This document shows, in pieces, positions 1 to 5,701 of a stretch of 5,701 nucleotides of DNA (its first letter is position 1; each line of letters opens with the position of its first letter). Below the pieces are notes generated by a model, which saw nothing but the letters and a program-made list of their open reading frames with translations, was not told where the DNA came from and made no database searches. Source of the DNA: Collinsella sp. (GTDB lineage Bacteria > Actinomycetota > Coriobacteriia > Coriobacteriales > Coriobacteriaceae). Position numbers and translations under genes: made by a program. The stretch is from positions 1 through 5,701 of the forward strand of contig DXZV01000119.1 of NCBI GenBank assembly GCA_019419485.1. Reading direction: 5' to 3'.

Positions 1-143
1 AGCAACGTTGAGCGGCGGATTGTATAGCGGTCCTTTTCCCAGCGGCATACCGTTTCTTTGGAGACGCCGATGAGTGCCGCGAATTCCTCCTGTGTCAGCT
101 GGTCGCGCTTGCGAAGCGCCTTTATGTTTTGACCCGTTCCCAT
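1..143 (-). CDS. XRE/Cro-CI family helix-turn-helix regulator, N-terminal part (cut by window edge)
   Basis: The reverse strand is open from an ATG at 143 to the window edge, giving 47 codons that begin MGTGQNIKALRKRDQLTQ. The pattern QNIKALRK, then LTQEEFAALIGVS, then TVCRWEKDR is the classic XRE/Cro-CI helix-turn-helix: helix 1, LTQeefA as helix 2, turn at IGVS, recognition helix, then the W-E-K segment. It is therefore a DNA-binding transcription factor. The C-terminal part, which could hold a sensing or dimerization domain, lies outside the window. The start codon lies one base after the stop of the upstream ArcA-family gene (TAA-C-ATG). No good Shine-Dalgarno is visible, so translation is probably coupled to the upstream gene. 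Regulation of this locus by the protein is inferred from position only. The HTH call is confident; the full-length family is unknown. Confidence 0.88.
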   Translation of the reverse strand, partial: MGTGQNIKALRKRDQLTQEEFAALIGVSKETVCRWEKDRYTIRRSTL

Positions 144-144
144 G

Positions 145-1395
145 TTATGAAGTGCGGACGAGGGGGAGGCAGAGGCAGTTGGGGCCGCCAAAGCCGTTTG
201 TCAGCTCAAAGATAGAGATGGGAATAAGGTCAATACCGGCCTGCTCCAGCGCTTTGTTGGTTTCGGCGTTTTCTTCGTATACGCAGACCTTGCCTGGCTC
301 CAAACAAAGGGTGCTTGTGGCATTGTTGGTCCTTTCGACCTCTGCTGCTCCGGGATTTGAGCCACCGCAAAGGATAAACTGCAACGAACTTGAACCTAGG
401 GCTAATCGCAACGCTTCTTTCAGTCCGCCTGCGACATGACACGCACGGGTTGTCCCTTCCGATCTGCCCCGCGTAATGCGGTAGACCCGCGCTTGGTCGA
501 GAAGTTCACGGGCAACGAGGAATGTCTCGTAGCCAACGCGAGTGAAATATGTGTCGAGATGAATGCAGAGGTCATCGTAGGGGACCTGAATGGCCCATAC
601 GGACTCAATAGTCGAGTTCTCATCCCAGAGCAAGTTATTCGCTAGAGTGTCTATCGCCGCCGGCTCGGTTCGCTGGGAGATTCCAACGGCTACGTTTTCG
701 CTGTTGAGGTTGTGCAGGTCGCCGCCTTCAATGTGGAAAGTCGATTCATGCTTGAAGAACTGGGGAGTCTCGCGGAAATCCGGGTGATACGTAAAAATCG
801 TTTTATAGGCGATAACCTCACGGTTGCGCTCTGGCCAGTACATATGGTTGAGCGTGACACCTTCGCCGATGACGCTTGCCGGATCGCGCGTGAACCACAT
901 GGTGTTAAGGGGGGCTATGAGAAGGTCGTCGGGTGAGTATGCGTCTCCCGTCAGCTTTGAGAGGCTGAACACCTCCTTGTTCGTGTCGAAGACCTGGGAG
1001 TAGCGAACGCCGTTGACGGCTGCCTGGACCAGGTCGCGGGGACCTTCGATATGCTCAAGATACTCGCGAATGGCAGACTCGAGCTCAATGCCTCGCGCGC
1101 CGCATTCTGAAATGTAGCTATCGATAAAAGAGTGACGCGCCCGCTCTGTCGCATCAAGGGCTTCGGCAAGAAGGTTTTCAAGATAGAGAATCTCTACCCC
1201 TTCGTGCTCGAGTATTGCCGAGTAAGCATGATGCTCCCTAAGAGCCTTTTCAAGATCAAATGAGTTGCTAGAAGGGCGCAGCGTAAAGACTCGATTGAAC
1301 TGCCCGTCGGGGTAGTTGCACGTTTCGGGGCCGGGACAGTGCAGGAGGACCCTTTTTAGCTTTCCTATTTCGTTTTGAACATGCAATGCGGACAT
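145..1395 (-). CDS. Divergent arginine deiminase-family paralog (ArcA-like)
   Basis: A 416-residue protein of the guanidino-modifying/ADI family, close in length to the 414-residue ArcA in the same window. The ATG at 1395 is preferred over an in-frame ATG at 1443: it has GAGG four bases upstream, and MSALHVQNEIGKLKRV aligns with the usual ArcA start, while the 1443 ATG has no ribosome binding site. Core catalytic residues are present: D171 in FTRDP, E223 in HIEGGD, H279 and D281 in HLDTYF, C407 in GGPNC. The carboxylate-binding arginines R190 (YWPER) and R242 (ISQR) are also kept. Differences from normal ArcA: F402 replaces the Arg five residues before the catalytic Cys, the QW.DG.N loop reads ERTNNATST near 354-362, and residues 41-55 lack the usual D-rich motif. 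It uses codons such as ATA, CTA and AGG that the operon genes appear to avoid. The fold is certain; the substrate is not. It could be a second ADI, an enzyme for another guanidino compound, or a sensor. Confidence 0.85.
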   Translation of the reverse strand: MSALHVQNEIGKLKRVLLHCPGPETCNYPDGQFNRVFTLRPSSNSFDLEKALREHHAYSAILEHEGVEILYLENLLAEALDATERARHSFIDSYISECGARGIELESAIREYLEHIEGPRDLVQAAVNGVRYSQVFDTNKEVFSLSKLTGDAYSPDDLLIAPLNTMWFTRDPASVIGEGVTLNHMYWPERNREVIAYKTIFTYHPDFRETPQFFKHESTFHIEGGDLHNLNSENVAVGISQRTEPAAIDTLANNLLWDENSTIESVWAIQVPYDDLCIHLDTYFTRVGYETFLVARELLDQARVYRITRGRSEGTTRACHVAGGLKEALRLALGSSSLQFILCGGSNPGAAEVERTNNATSTLCLEPGKVCVYEENAETNKALEQAGIDLIPISIFELTNGFGGPNCLCLPLVRTS

Positions 1396-1464
1396 GTGAC
1401 CTCGCTTTGGCGATGAGTATTTATTGCTTCCATAGTGGCACATTACGAGATTGTTTCAATTTAC

Positions 1465-1470
1465 ATCATA
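1465..1470 (-). promoter_or_regulatory. Possible -10 element (TATGAT) for the leftward ArcA-like/XRE transcript
   Basis: The reverse strand reads TATGAT here, five of six matches to the sigma-70 -10 consensus, about 70 nt upstream of the start codon at 1395. No convincing -35 lies at 16-18 bp; the candidates read TCGTGC or TTCGTG. If real, the promoter is weak or activator-dependent. The predicted transcription start near 1458 would put the nearer palindrome centre (1515) at about -57. A half-site-like CATCA at 1464-1468 overlaps it. This is a motif call only. Confidence 0.3.
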
Positions 1471-1500
1471 TCTGTCACAGGTGAATGGCACGAACAGAGC

Positions 1501-1529
1501 TGCTAATTGATGTTAAACATCAATTAGCA
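1501..1529. promoter_or_regulatory. Perfect 29-bp palindrome, probable operator 1
   Basis: The left arm TGCTAATTGATGTT (1501-1514) and right arm AACATCAATTAGCA (1516-1529) are exact reverse complements around a single central A at 1515. The core is ATTGATG-N5-CATCAAT. It sits in an AT-rich divergent intergenic region and has no T-tract typical of a terminator, so a binding site for a dimeric regulator is the best reading. TTGAT and ATCAA are the FNR half-sites but are separated by 7 bp, not the 4 bp of FNR, and the site matches neither the CRP consensus nor the ARG box. The binding protein is unknown; the neighbouring XRE protein or an unlinked regulator are candidates. Confidence 0.72.
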
Positions 1530-1535
1530 AAGTAA

Positions 1536-1554
1536 ATTGACGAATTACATCAAT
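1536..1554. promoter_or_regulatory. Second dyad with the same geometry, probable operator 2
   Basis: ATTGACG (1536-1542), a 5-bp spacer, then CATCAAT (1548-1554). This is the core of the palindrome at 1501-1529 with one base changed in the left half-site. The centre at 1545 lies exactly 30 bp from the first centre (1515), about three helical turns, so two bound dimers would sit on the same face of the DNA. TTGACG at 1537-1542 also resembles a rightward -35, but no -10 follows at the right distance. Confidence 0.55.
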
Positions 1555-1672
1555 CTAAAGGCCGTTTACGGGCCGATGGCTTTCGCTGGCGGGCGATGGG
1601 GCGGAAGGGTGTTTTGCGCGATGACACAATGGCTTTGCCGGCAACGAAAAACCCCTGAATTAAGGAGGAGAG
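1555..1672 (+). other. Untranslated leader of the rightward operon, no gene seen
   Basis: This 118-nt stretch changes sharply from AT-rich to GC-rich at about 1560 and leads to the carrier gene. I see no clear sigma-70 promoter in it. An imperfect direct repeat occurs: ATGGCTTTCGCTGGC at 1576-1590 and ATGGCTTTGCCGGC at 1629-1642. A short perfect palindrome TTGCCGGCAA lies at 1635-1644. At its right end AAGGAGG (1662-1668) is a strong Shine-Dalgarno four bases before the carrier ATG at 1673. No riboswitch class that I recognise is present. Confidence 0.5.
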
Positions 1673-3109
1673 ATGGCAGAGACAGAAAAGAAGCGTGCCT
1701 TTCGAGTTCCGCACGTATACACCATCATTCTCGTCTTGATGGCCGTATTTGCCGTTCTGACCTGGGTCGTGCCTTCGGGTTCGTTTGAACGCCAGGAGGT
1801 TAACGGCCGCGAGGTAACAGTTTCGGGCACCTATGCGCCTGTCGATAAGGTCTATACGGACGAGGACGGCAACGAGGTCGATCTTCGCCAAGGTGTCTTC
1901 GAAGTGCTTGAGGCTCCTGCGATCGGCATCCAGCAAGCGGTCGAGGTCGTTGCGTTCATTTTGATCGTGGGAGGTTCCTTCCAGGTCATCACGGCGACCG
2001 GAGCCATCACGAGCGGTGTTGCTCGAGTGGTGAAGAAGTTCAAGAGCAAGGACGTCCTCATCATCCCGATTCTGATGGTGCTCTTTGCCTTGGGTGGCAG
2101 CACCTTTGGTATGGCAGAGGAAACACTTCCGTTCTTTGCGATTCTTATGCCGATCATGATGGCCATGGGCTTCGACTCAATTACGGCGTTCATGACGGTG
2201 TTTGTGGGTGCCCGTATCGGATACATCGCATCTACCGTAAACCCGTTCAACGTCCTGATTTCCCAGGGCATCCTCGGTATCCAGGGCAACCCCCAGCTTT
2301 GGTTGCGTACTATCGCCCTTGTCGTGCTCACTGCAGTTGCCATCGCATGGGTTGTGATGTATGCCCTCAGGGTTAAGAAGAATCCCGAGGCATCCCCAGC
2401 TTTCCACGATGACATCGAGAAGCGCAAAGAGTTTGGTGCGGACGAGAATCTCCTCGATAGCGAGTTCACCGGTAGGCAGAAAGCCGTTATGGTTATTTTC
2501 GTGCTTGGACTTGCCGCCATCATTTGGGGTCTGGTGGCCCAGGGCTGGTACATGAACGAAATCTCTGCGATTTTCTTGGCCATGGCCCTTCTTTCGGGTG
2601 TAGTTTCCGGGATGAACGAGAAGGAGATCGCGGGAGAGTTCGTTAAGGGAATTGCAGACTTCGCGTTCTCGGCCATTGTTGTCGGTCTTGCCCGCGGAAT
2701 CCTCGTAATCGCCAACGACGGTCTCATCATCGATACGATTCTCAACACGCTCGCCACGGCTCTCTCTGGAGTTCCGGCAGTTATCTTTACGAGCATCCTC
2801 TATGTCGTGGATAACCTTCTGTCGATCCTCGTTCCGAGCTCCTCGGGCATCGCTGCTCTTACGATTCCCATTTTCGGCCCGCTTGTTGAGCTGATGGGCT
2901 TAAGCCCCGAGGCTGCAGTTACTGGTCTTTCCATGGGCAGCGCGGCCATGTCTCTCATTTCGCCAACAAGCGCGATGCTCGTTGCCGGTCTTGGCGTCTG
3001 CAAGATTCCGCTTGGCCAGTGGTGGAAGGTTGCTTGGAAATTCTTCCTGGTCGTGAGCGTTATCTGCATGGCATTCACTGCGGTTTCGGGCCTTATCCCC
3101 CTGCCGTAA
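1673..3109 (+). CDS. YfcC/DcuC-family membrane carrier, likely arginine/ornithine exchanger of the ADI operon
   Basis: A 478-residue polytopic inner-membrane protein. Hydrophobic segments occur around residues 14-33, 84-108, 128-142, 150-166, 170-195, 210-232, 270-290, 295-312, 327-345, 367-387, 390-410, 425-442 and 452-475. A charged loop (about 233-269) separates two halves, as expected for this ion-transporter-like fold. Family signatures include GMAEE (146-150), STVNPF (187-192), VPSSSG (387-392) and SPTSAML (430-436). The last three are polar breaks within membrane segments, probably re-entrant substrate-binding loops. An ideal AAGGAGG fixes the start. The family is annotated as C4-dicarboxylate or basic amino acid carriers. 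Being the first gene 41 nt before arcA argues for arginine uptake and ornithine export, but this is inferred from context. It is not the APC-type ArcD of Pseudomonas, although the gene order carrier-A-B-C is the same. Confidence 0.88.
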   Translation: MAETEKKRAFRVPHVYTIILVLMAVFAVLTWVVPSGSFERQEVNGREVTVSGTYAPVDKVYTDEDGNEVDLRQGVFEVLEAPAIGIQQAVEVVAFILIVGGSFQVITATGAITSGVARVVKKFKSKDVLIIPILMVLFALGGSTFGMAEETLPFFAILMPIMMAMGFDSITAFMTVFVGARIGYIASTVNPFNVLISQGILGIQGNPQLWLRTIALVVLTAVAIAWVVMYALRVKKNPEASPAFHDDIEKRKEFGADENLLDSEFTGRQKAVMVIFVLGLAAIIWGLVAQGWYMNEISAIFLAMALLSGVVSGMNEKEIAGEFVKGIADFAFSAIVVGLARGILVIANDGLIIDTILNTLATALSGVPAVIFTSILYVVDNLLSILVPSSSGIAALTIPIFGPLVELMGLSPEAAVTGLSMGSAAMSLISPTSAMLVAGLGVCKIPLGQWWKVAWKFFLVVSVICMAFTAVSGLIPLP

Positions 3110-3150
3110 AAGCAAAACCCTACATACAGTTGTAAGAAAGAAGGATAGAG

Positions 3151-4395
3151 ATGAACAAAGGACTGAACGTTCATAGCGAGATTGGCGCCCTTAAGAAGGT
3201 ATGCGTCCATCGCCCCGGTATGGATCTTGTAAACATGAAGGCGGAGGATTTCGACCGCGTCTGGATTCACGACGCGTTCTATTTGGACTATGCCCAGAAG
3301 GAGCACGATCAGTTTACCGACCTTCTTCGCGGCGCTGGTGCCGAGGTCGTCTATATGGAAGACCTGGTTGCCGAGACGTTCGATAAGGTCGAGGGCGCGC
3401 GTGCTCAGTTCATGGGAAAGTTCATGGACGAGTCGGGTATCAAGAACGCTGCTCTTCGCCAGGCGGTTGTCGAGAAGCTCGATTCCATCAAGGACAACAA
3501 GGAGTTTGTCCTTACGGCTATGGGCGGACTGTATGTGCGCGACCTCGAGATCCCGCATGTCGGCGGCTCTCTTGCCAGCCTGGACGGCGACGAGCTGAAG
3601 GGCGACGACATGGTCCTCTTCCCCATGCCCGCCTCGTATTTCTCCCGTGACCCCCTGGCCGTCGTGGGCAAGGGCGCTACCATGAACCGCATGTACTGGA
3701 ATCAGCGCAACCGCGAGGTTATCTTCTACGAAACGGTGCTCCGCAACCATCCCGATTACGCCGGTAGCCCCATCTGGTACGACCACAACAGCGAGTGGCA
3801 TATCGAGGGCGGCGATATCCTCAACATCAACGCCAAGACGCTCGCCATCGGTATTTCCGAGCGTACCCAGACTGCGGCCATCGATGAGCTCGCCAAGAAT
3901 ATGTTCTGGGGTTCTGATGAGGCCGAAATCGAGAACATCTATGCCATCAAGATTCCGCACGGCTATGCCTACATGCATCTCGACACCGTTTGCACGCAGG
4001 TCGATCGCGATAAGTTCACGGTTTATCCCGGCATCTACCAGACGCTTCGTGCCTACCGCCTGACCAAGGGCGATACGGAGGGGGAGGTGCGTATCGAGGA
4101 ACTCGAGGGCACCTTGCAGCATATCCTCGAGCTTGCGACGGGTATGGACCACATCACCATGATTGAGTGCGGTGGTGGCGACCCGATCGAGGCTTCTCGT
4201 GAGCAGTGGAACGATGGTTCCAACACTCTTGCGGTCGCGCCGGGCAAGGTCTGCGTATATGAGCGCAACGTTGTCACTAACGATGCTCTTTACAAGGCCG
4301 GCGTCGAGCTGCTCGTCGCCCCCTCCGAGGAGCTTTCTCGCGGTCGCGGCGGCCCGCGTTGCATGACCATGCCGTTCTGGCGTGAGGAAATCTAG
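3151..4395 (+). CDS. arcA: Arginine deiminase
   Basis: A 414-residue cytosolic enzyme hydrolysing L-arginine to L-citrulline and ammonia, the first ADI step. The start is set by AAGGA (3141-3145) five bases before the ATG. The protein opens with NVHSEIGALKKVCVHRPG, the standard ArcA N-terminus. Catalytic residues by family comparison are D167 (FSRDP), E219 (HIEGGD), H276 and D278 (MHLDTV) and the nucleophile C404 in GRGGPRCMTMP. R399 precedes it by five. R186 (NQR) and R238 (SER) should bind the substrate carboxylate. The loop REQWNDGSN (350-358) is intact. One oddity: the usual Asn six residues before the catalytic Asp (NLYFTRD in many ArcA) is A161 here. Codons are strongly G/C-ending, consistent with high expression. 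It is 85 nt upstream of arcB. The call is near certain. Confidence 0.97.
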   Translation: MNKGLNVHSEIGALKKVCVHRPGMDLVNMKAEDFDRVWIHDAFYLDYAQKEHDQFTDLLRGAGAEVVYMEDLVAETFDKVEGARAQFMGKFMDESGIKNAALRQAVVEKLDSIKDNKEFVLTAMGGLYVRDLEIPHVGGSLASLDGDELKGDDMVLFPMPASYFSRDPLAVVGKGATMNRMYWNQRNREVIFYETVLRNHPDYAGSPIWYDHNSEWHIEGGDILNINAKTLAIGISERTQTAAIDELAKNMFWGSDEAEIENIYAIKIPHGYAYMHLDTVCTQVDRDKFTVYPGIYQTLRAYRLTKGDTEGEVRIEELEGTLQHILELATGMDHITMIECGGGDPIEASREQWNDGSNTLAVAPGKVCVYERNVVTNDALYKAGVELLVAPSEELSRGRGGPRCMTMPFWREEI

Positions 4396-4412
4396 TCAGC
4401 GTTAGCGTATCT

Positions 4413-4440
4413 GGGCGGCGTGCGTGCGTCCGCGCCGCCC
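4413..4440 (+). other. Strong GC hairpin between arcA and arcB, no U-tract
   Basis: GGGCGGCG (4413-4420) and CGCCGCCC (4433-4440) are perfect inverted repeats with a 12-nt loop. T4412-A4441 extends the outside, and a G-T and a G-C pair can extend the inside. The following bases are TCCCCCTTGTG, not a run of T, so this is not a standard intrinsic terminator. It starts 17 nt after the arcA stop and ends 40 nt before the arcB start. Likely roles are partial attenuation, an mRNA processing or 3'-protection structure, or insulation of arcA from arcB translation. Confidence 0.6.
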
Positions 4441-4480
4441 ATCCCCCTTGTGTGTTCCAACAACCGAAAGGACTCAAATC

Positions 4481-5488
4481 ATGGCTCTTAATCTTTCTGG
4501 TCGAAGCGTTCTTACCCTGCTTGACTTTACGTCCGAGGAAATCGAGTACATGCTCGACCTCTCAAAGAACTTCAAGGATATGAAGCGCGCCGGTTATCCG
4601 CACCGCTTTCTTGAGGGCAAGAACATTGTCCTGCTGTTTGAGAAGACCTCCACGCGCACGCGCTGCGCCTTCGAGGTCGGCGGTATGGACTTGGGTATGG
4701 GCGTGACCTACCTCGACCCCGGCTCGTCGCAGATGGGCAAGAAAGAGTCCATCGAGGATACCGCCCGCGTACTCGGTCGTATGTATGACGGCATCGAGTA
4801 TCGCGGCTCCGATCAGTCTATTGTCGAGGAGCTTGCCGCCAAGGCCGGCGTTCCCGTTTGGAACGGCCTGACGAACGAGTACCATCCCACCCAGGCTCTT
4901 GCCGATATTCTCACCATGCGTGAGGAGTTCGGCGACACGCGCGGCATGAAGCTCACTTACATGGGCAAGGAGCAGGGCAACGTCAGCGACTCCCTGATGG
5001 TTATCTGCGCCAAGCTCGGCATTAACTTCTGCTCCTGCGGACCCAAGGGCGATGTCGAGGGCGCCACGCACTTCGATCCCGAGCTTCTTGAGCGCTGCCA
5101 GGAGATCGCCGCTCAGAATGGCTGCACGATCCAGCTCACTGAGGATATCGACGAGGGCGTCAAGGATGCAGACGTGATCTATACGGACGTTTGGGTCGGT
5201 ATGGGCCAGGCTGAGGAGCTGTGGAAGAGCCGAATCGATCTTCTCTCTCCCTATCGAGTAACGCCCGAGGTCATGGCCAAGGCAAACCCCGGCGCCATCT
5301 TTATGCACTGCCTGCCGAGCTTCCACGATACGCAGACCACCATCGGCGCCGAGATTGCCGAGAAGTTCGGCGTGACCGAGATGGAGGTTTCCGACGAGGT
5401 CTTTGAGAGCGCGCAGTCTCGCGTGTTCCAGGAGGCCGAGAACCGCATGCATACCATTAAGGCCATGATGTACGCGACGCTTCGCTAG
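4481..5488 (+). CDS. arcB: Ornithine carbamoyltransferase, catabolic
   Basis: A 335-residue cytosolic enzyme. In the ADI pathway it runs backward, splitting citrulline with phosphate into ornithine and carbamoyl phosphate. The ATG at 4481 has AAAGGA (4467-4472) eight bases upstream and gives the usual MALNLSGRSVLTLLDFT start. The in-frame ATG at 4424 falls inside the GC hairpin and has no family-like sequence, so it is rejected. Motifs in order: carbamoyl-phosphate site STRTR (57-61), HPTQ (135-138), N167 in the second-domain ornithine site, D236, and HCLP (276-279). The ornithine-binding SMG loop, normally DVWVSMGE, reads DVWVGMGQ (236-243), so its Ser is Gly. Catabolic use is inferred from the operon context; the fold alone does not separate it from biosynthetic ArgF. 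Confidence 0.94.
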   Translation: MALNLSGRSVLTLLDFTSEEIEYMLDLSKNFKDMKRAGYPHRFLEGKNIVLLFEKTSTRTRCAFEVGGMDLGMGVTYLDPGSSQMGKKESIEDTARVLGRMYDGIEYRGSDQSIVEELAAKAGVPVWNGLTNEYHPTQALADILTMREEFGDTRGMKLTYMGKEQGNVSDSLMVICAKLGINFCSCGPKGDVEGATHFDPELLERCQEIAAQNGCTIQLTEDIDEGVKDADVIYTDVWVGMGQAEELWKSRIDLLSPYRVTPEVMAKANPGAIFMHCLPSFHDTQTTIGAEIAEKFGVTEMEVSDEVFESAQSRVFQEAENRMHTIKAMMYATLR

Positions 5489-5511
5489 TAGCTGGGAAGT
5501 GAACGAACACT

Positions 5512-5701
5512 ATGAGTAAACCGTACGGAAAGCCCGATCGTATTGTCGTCGCCCTCGGCGGCAACGCCCTCGGCAACAACCCCGTCGAGCAGATCGAGGC
5601 CGTGAGCAACACCGCCCACGCCCTCCTCGGCCTCATCGAGCAGGGCAACGAGATCATCATCACCCACGGCAACGGCCCGCAGGTCGGCATGATCCAGAAC
5701 G
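5512..5701 (+). CDS. arcC: Carbamate kinase, N-terminal part (cut by window edge)
   Basis: The first 63 codons of an amino-acid-kinase-family protein. VVALGGNAL (residues 12-20) is the N-terminal glycine-rich phosphate-binding motif, and THGNGPQVG (51-59) is the highly conserved carbamate kinase signature. The enzyme transfers phosphate from carbamoyl phosphate to ADP, yielding ATP, CO2 and ammonia, the last ADI step. It starts 23 nt after the arcB stop; GGGAAG at 5494-5499 is a possible but distant Shine-Dalgarno (12 nt). Position and motifs make the call very secure despite truncation. Confidence 0.95.
   Translation, partial: MSKPYGKPDRIVVALGGNALGNNPVEQIEAVSNTAHALLGLIEQGNEIIITHGNGPQVGMIQN

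Noticed and set aside
74..439. 121-codon open frame on the + strand over the XRE start and paralog end
   Set aside because: Antisense to two genes with recognisable domains; no family signature.
1486..1501. Sigma-54-like -24/-12 element, TGGCACG with GC at the correct spacing on the + strand
   Set aside because: The -12 part reads GAGCT instead of TTGCW, and Actinobacteria generally lack RpoN. Chance match is the more likely reading.
1501..1529. Palindrome as a bidirectional terminator
   Set aside because: It lies upstream of both divergent genes, is AT-rich and lacks a T-tract, so an operator is the better explanation.
1576..1658. Possible leader peptides: an Arg-rich frame from 1576 and a 9-codon frame at 1629-1658
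   Set aside because: Neither ATG has a Shine-Dalgarno. The Arg run comes largely from reading the carrier's own AAGGAGGAGAG in another frame, and no alternative terminator/antiterminator pair is visible.
1852..4152. Two long open frames antisense to the carrier and arcA (1852-2796 and 2800-4152)
   Set aside because: They mirror genes with clear family motifs and high GC third positions, which commonly leave the opposite strand open. Their translations show no family pattern and there is no fitting ribosome binding site.
4562..5452. 296-codon open frame antisense to arcB
   Set aside because: Shadow of a confidently identified gene; it lies wholly within arcB with no independent evidence.

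Overview
The window carries an arginine deiminase (ADI) locus with two divergent arms. The ADI pathway turns arginine into ornithine, ammonia and CO2 with a gain of one ATP. Gene content and a strong preference for G/C-ending codons in the rightward arm suggest a host-associated anaerobic or microaerophilic actinobacterium. My best guess is a Coriobacteriia member (Collinsella/Olsenella-like). That is recall of family resemblance, not a database match.

Rightward arm, 1673 to the right edge: a YfcC/DcuC-type membrane carrier, arcA (arginine deiminase), arcB (catabolic ornithine carbamoyltransferase) and the first 63 codons of arcC (carbamate kinase). All four face the same way with gaps of 41, 85 and 23 nt, so they probably form one operon in the order carrier-A-B-C. 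The inferred flow is: the carrier brings arginine in (probably exchanging it for ornithine), ArcA makes citrulline and ammonia, ArcB splits citrulline phosphorolytically into ornithine and carbamoyl phosphate, and ArcC moves the phosphate to ADP. The arcA-arcB gap holds a strong GC hairpin without a T-tract.

Leftward arm, 1395 down to the left edge: a second, divergent ArcA-family protein, then after a single base an XRE-type helix-turn-helix regulator cut by the window edge. The paralog keeps the five core catalytic residues of the family, but an active-site arginine next to the catalytic cysteine is phenylalanine and the QW.DG.N loop is lost. It may act on a different substrate or have a sensing/regulatory role. 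Its codon use is also less biased than that of the operon genes.

Between the arms (1396-1672) lies an AT-rich segment with a perfect 14-bp-arm palindrome and a second dyad. Both share the pattern ATTGAYG-N5-CATCAAT, and their centres are exactly 30 bp apart. This looks like a paired operator for a regulator controlling one or both arms. The most unusual unit here is the combination of divergent ADI paralog, adjacent XRE regulator and tandem operators opposite a complete ADI operon.
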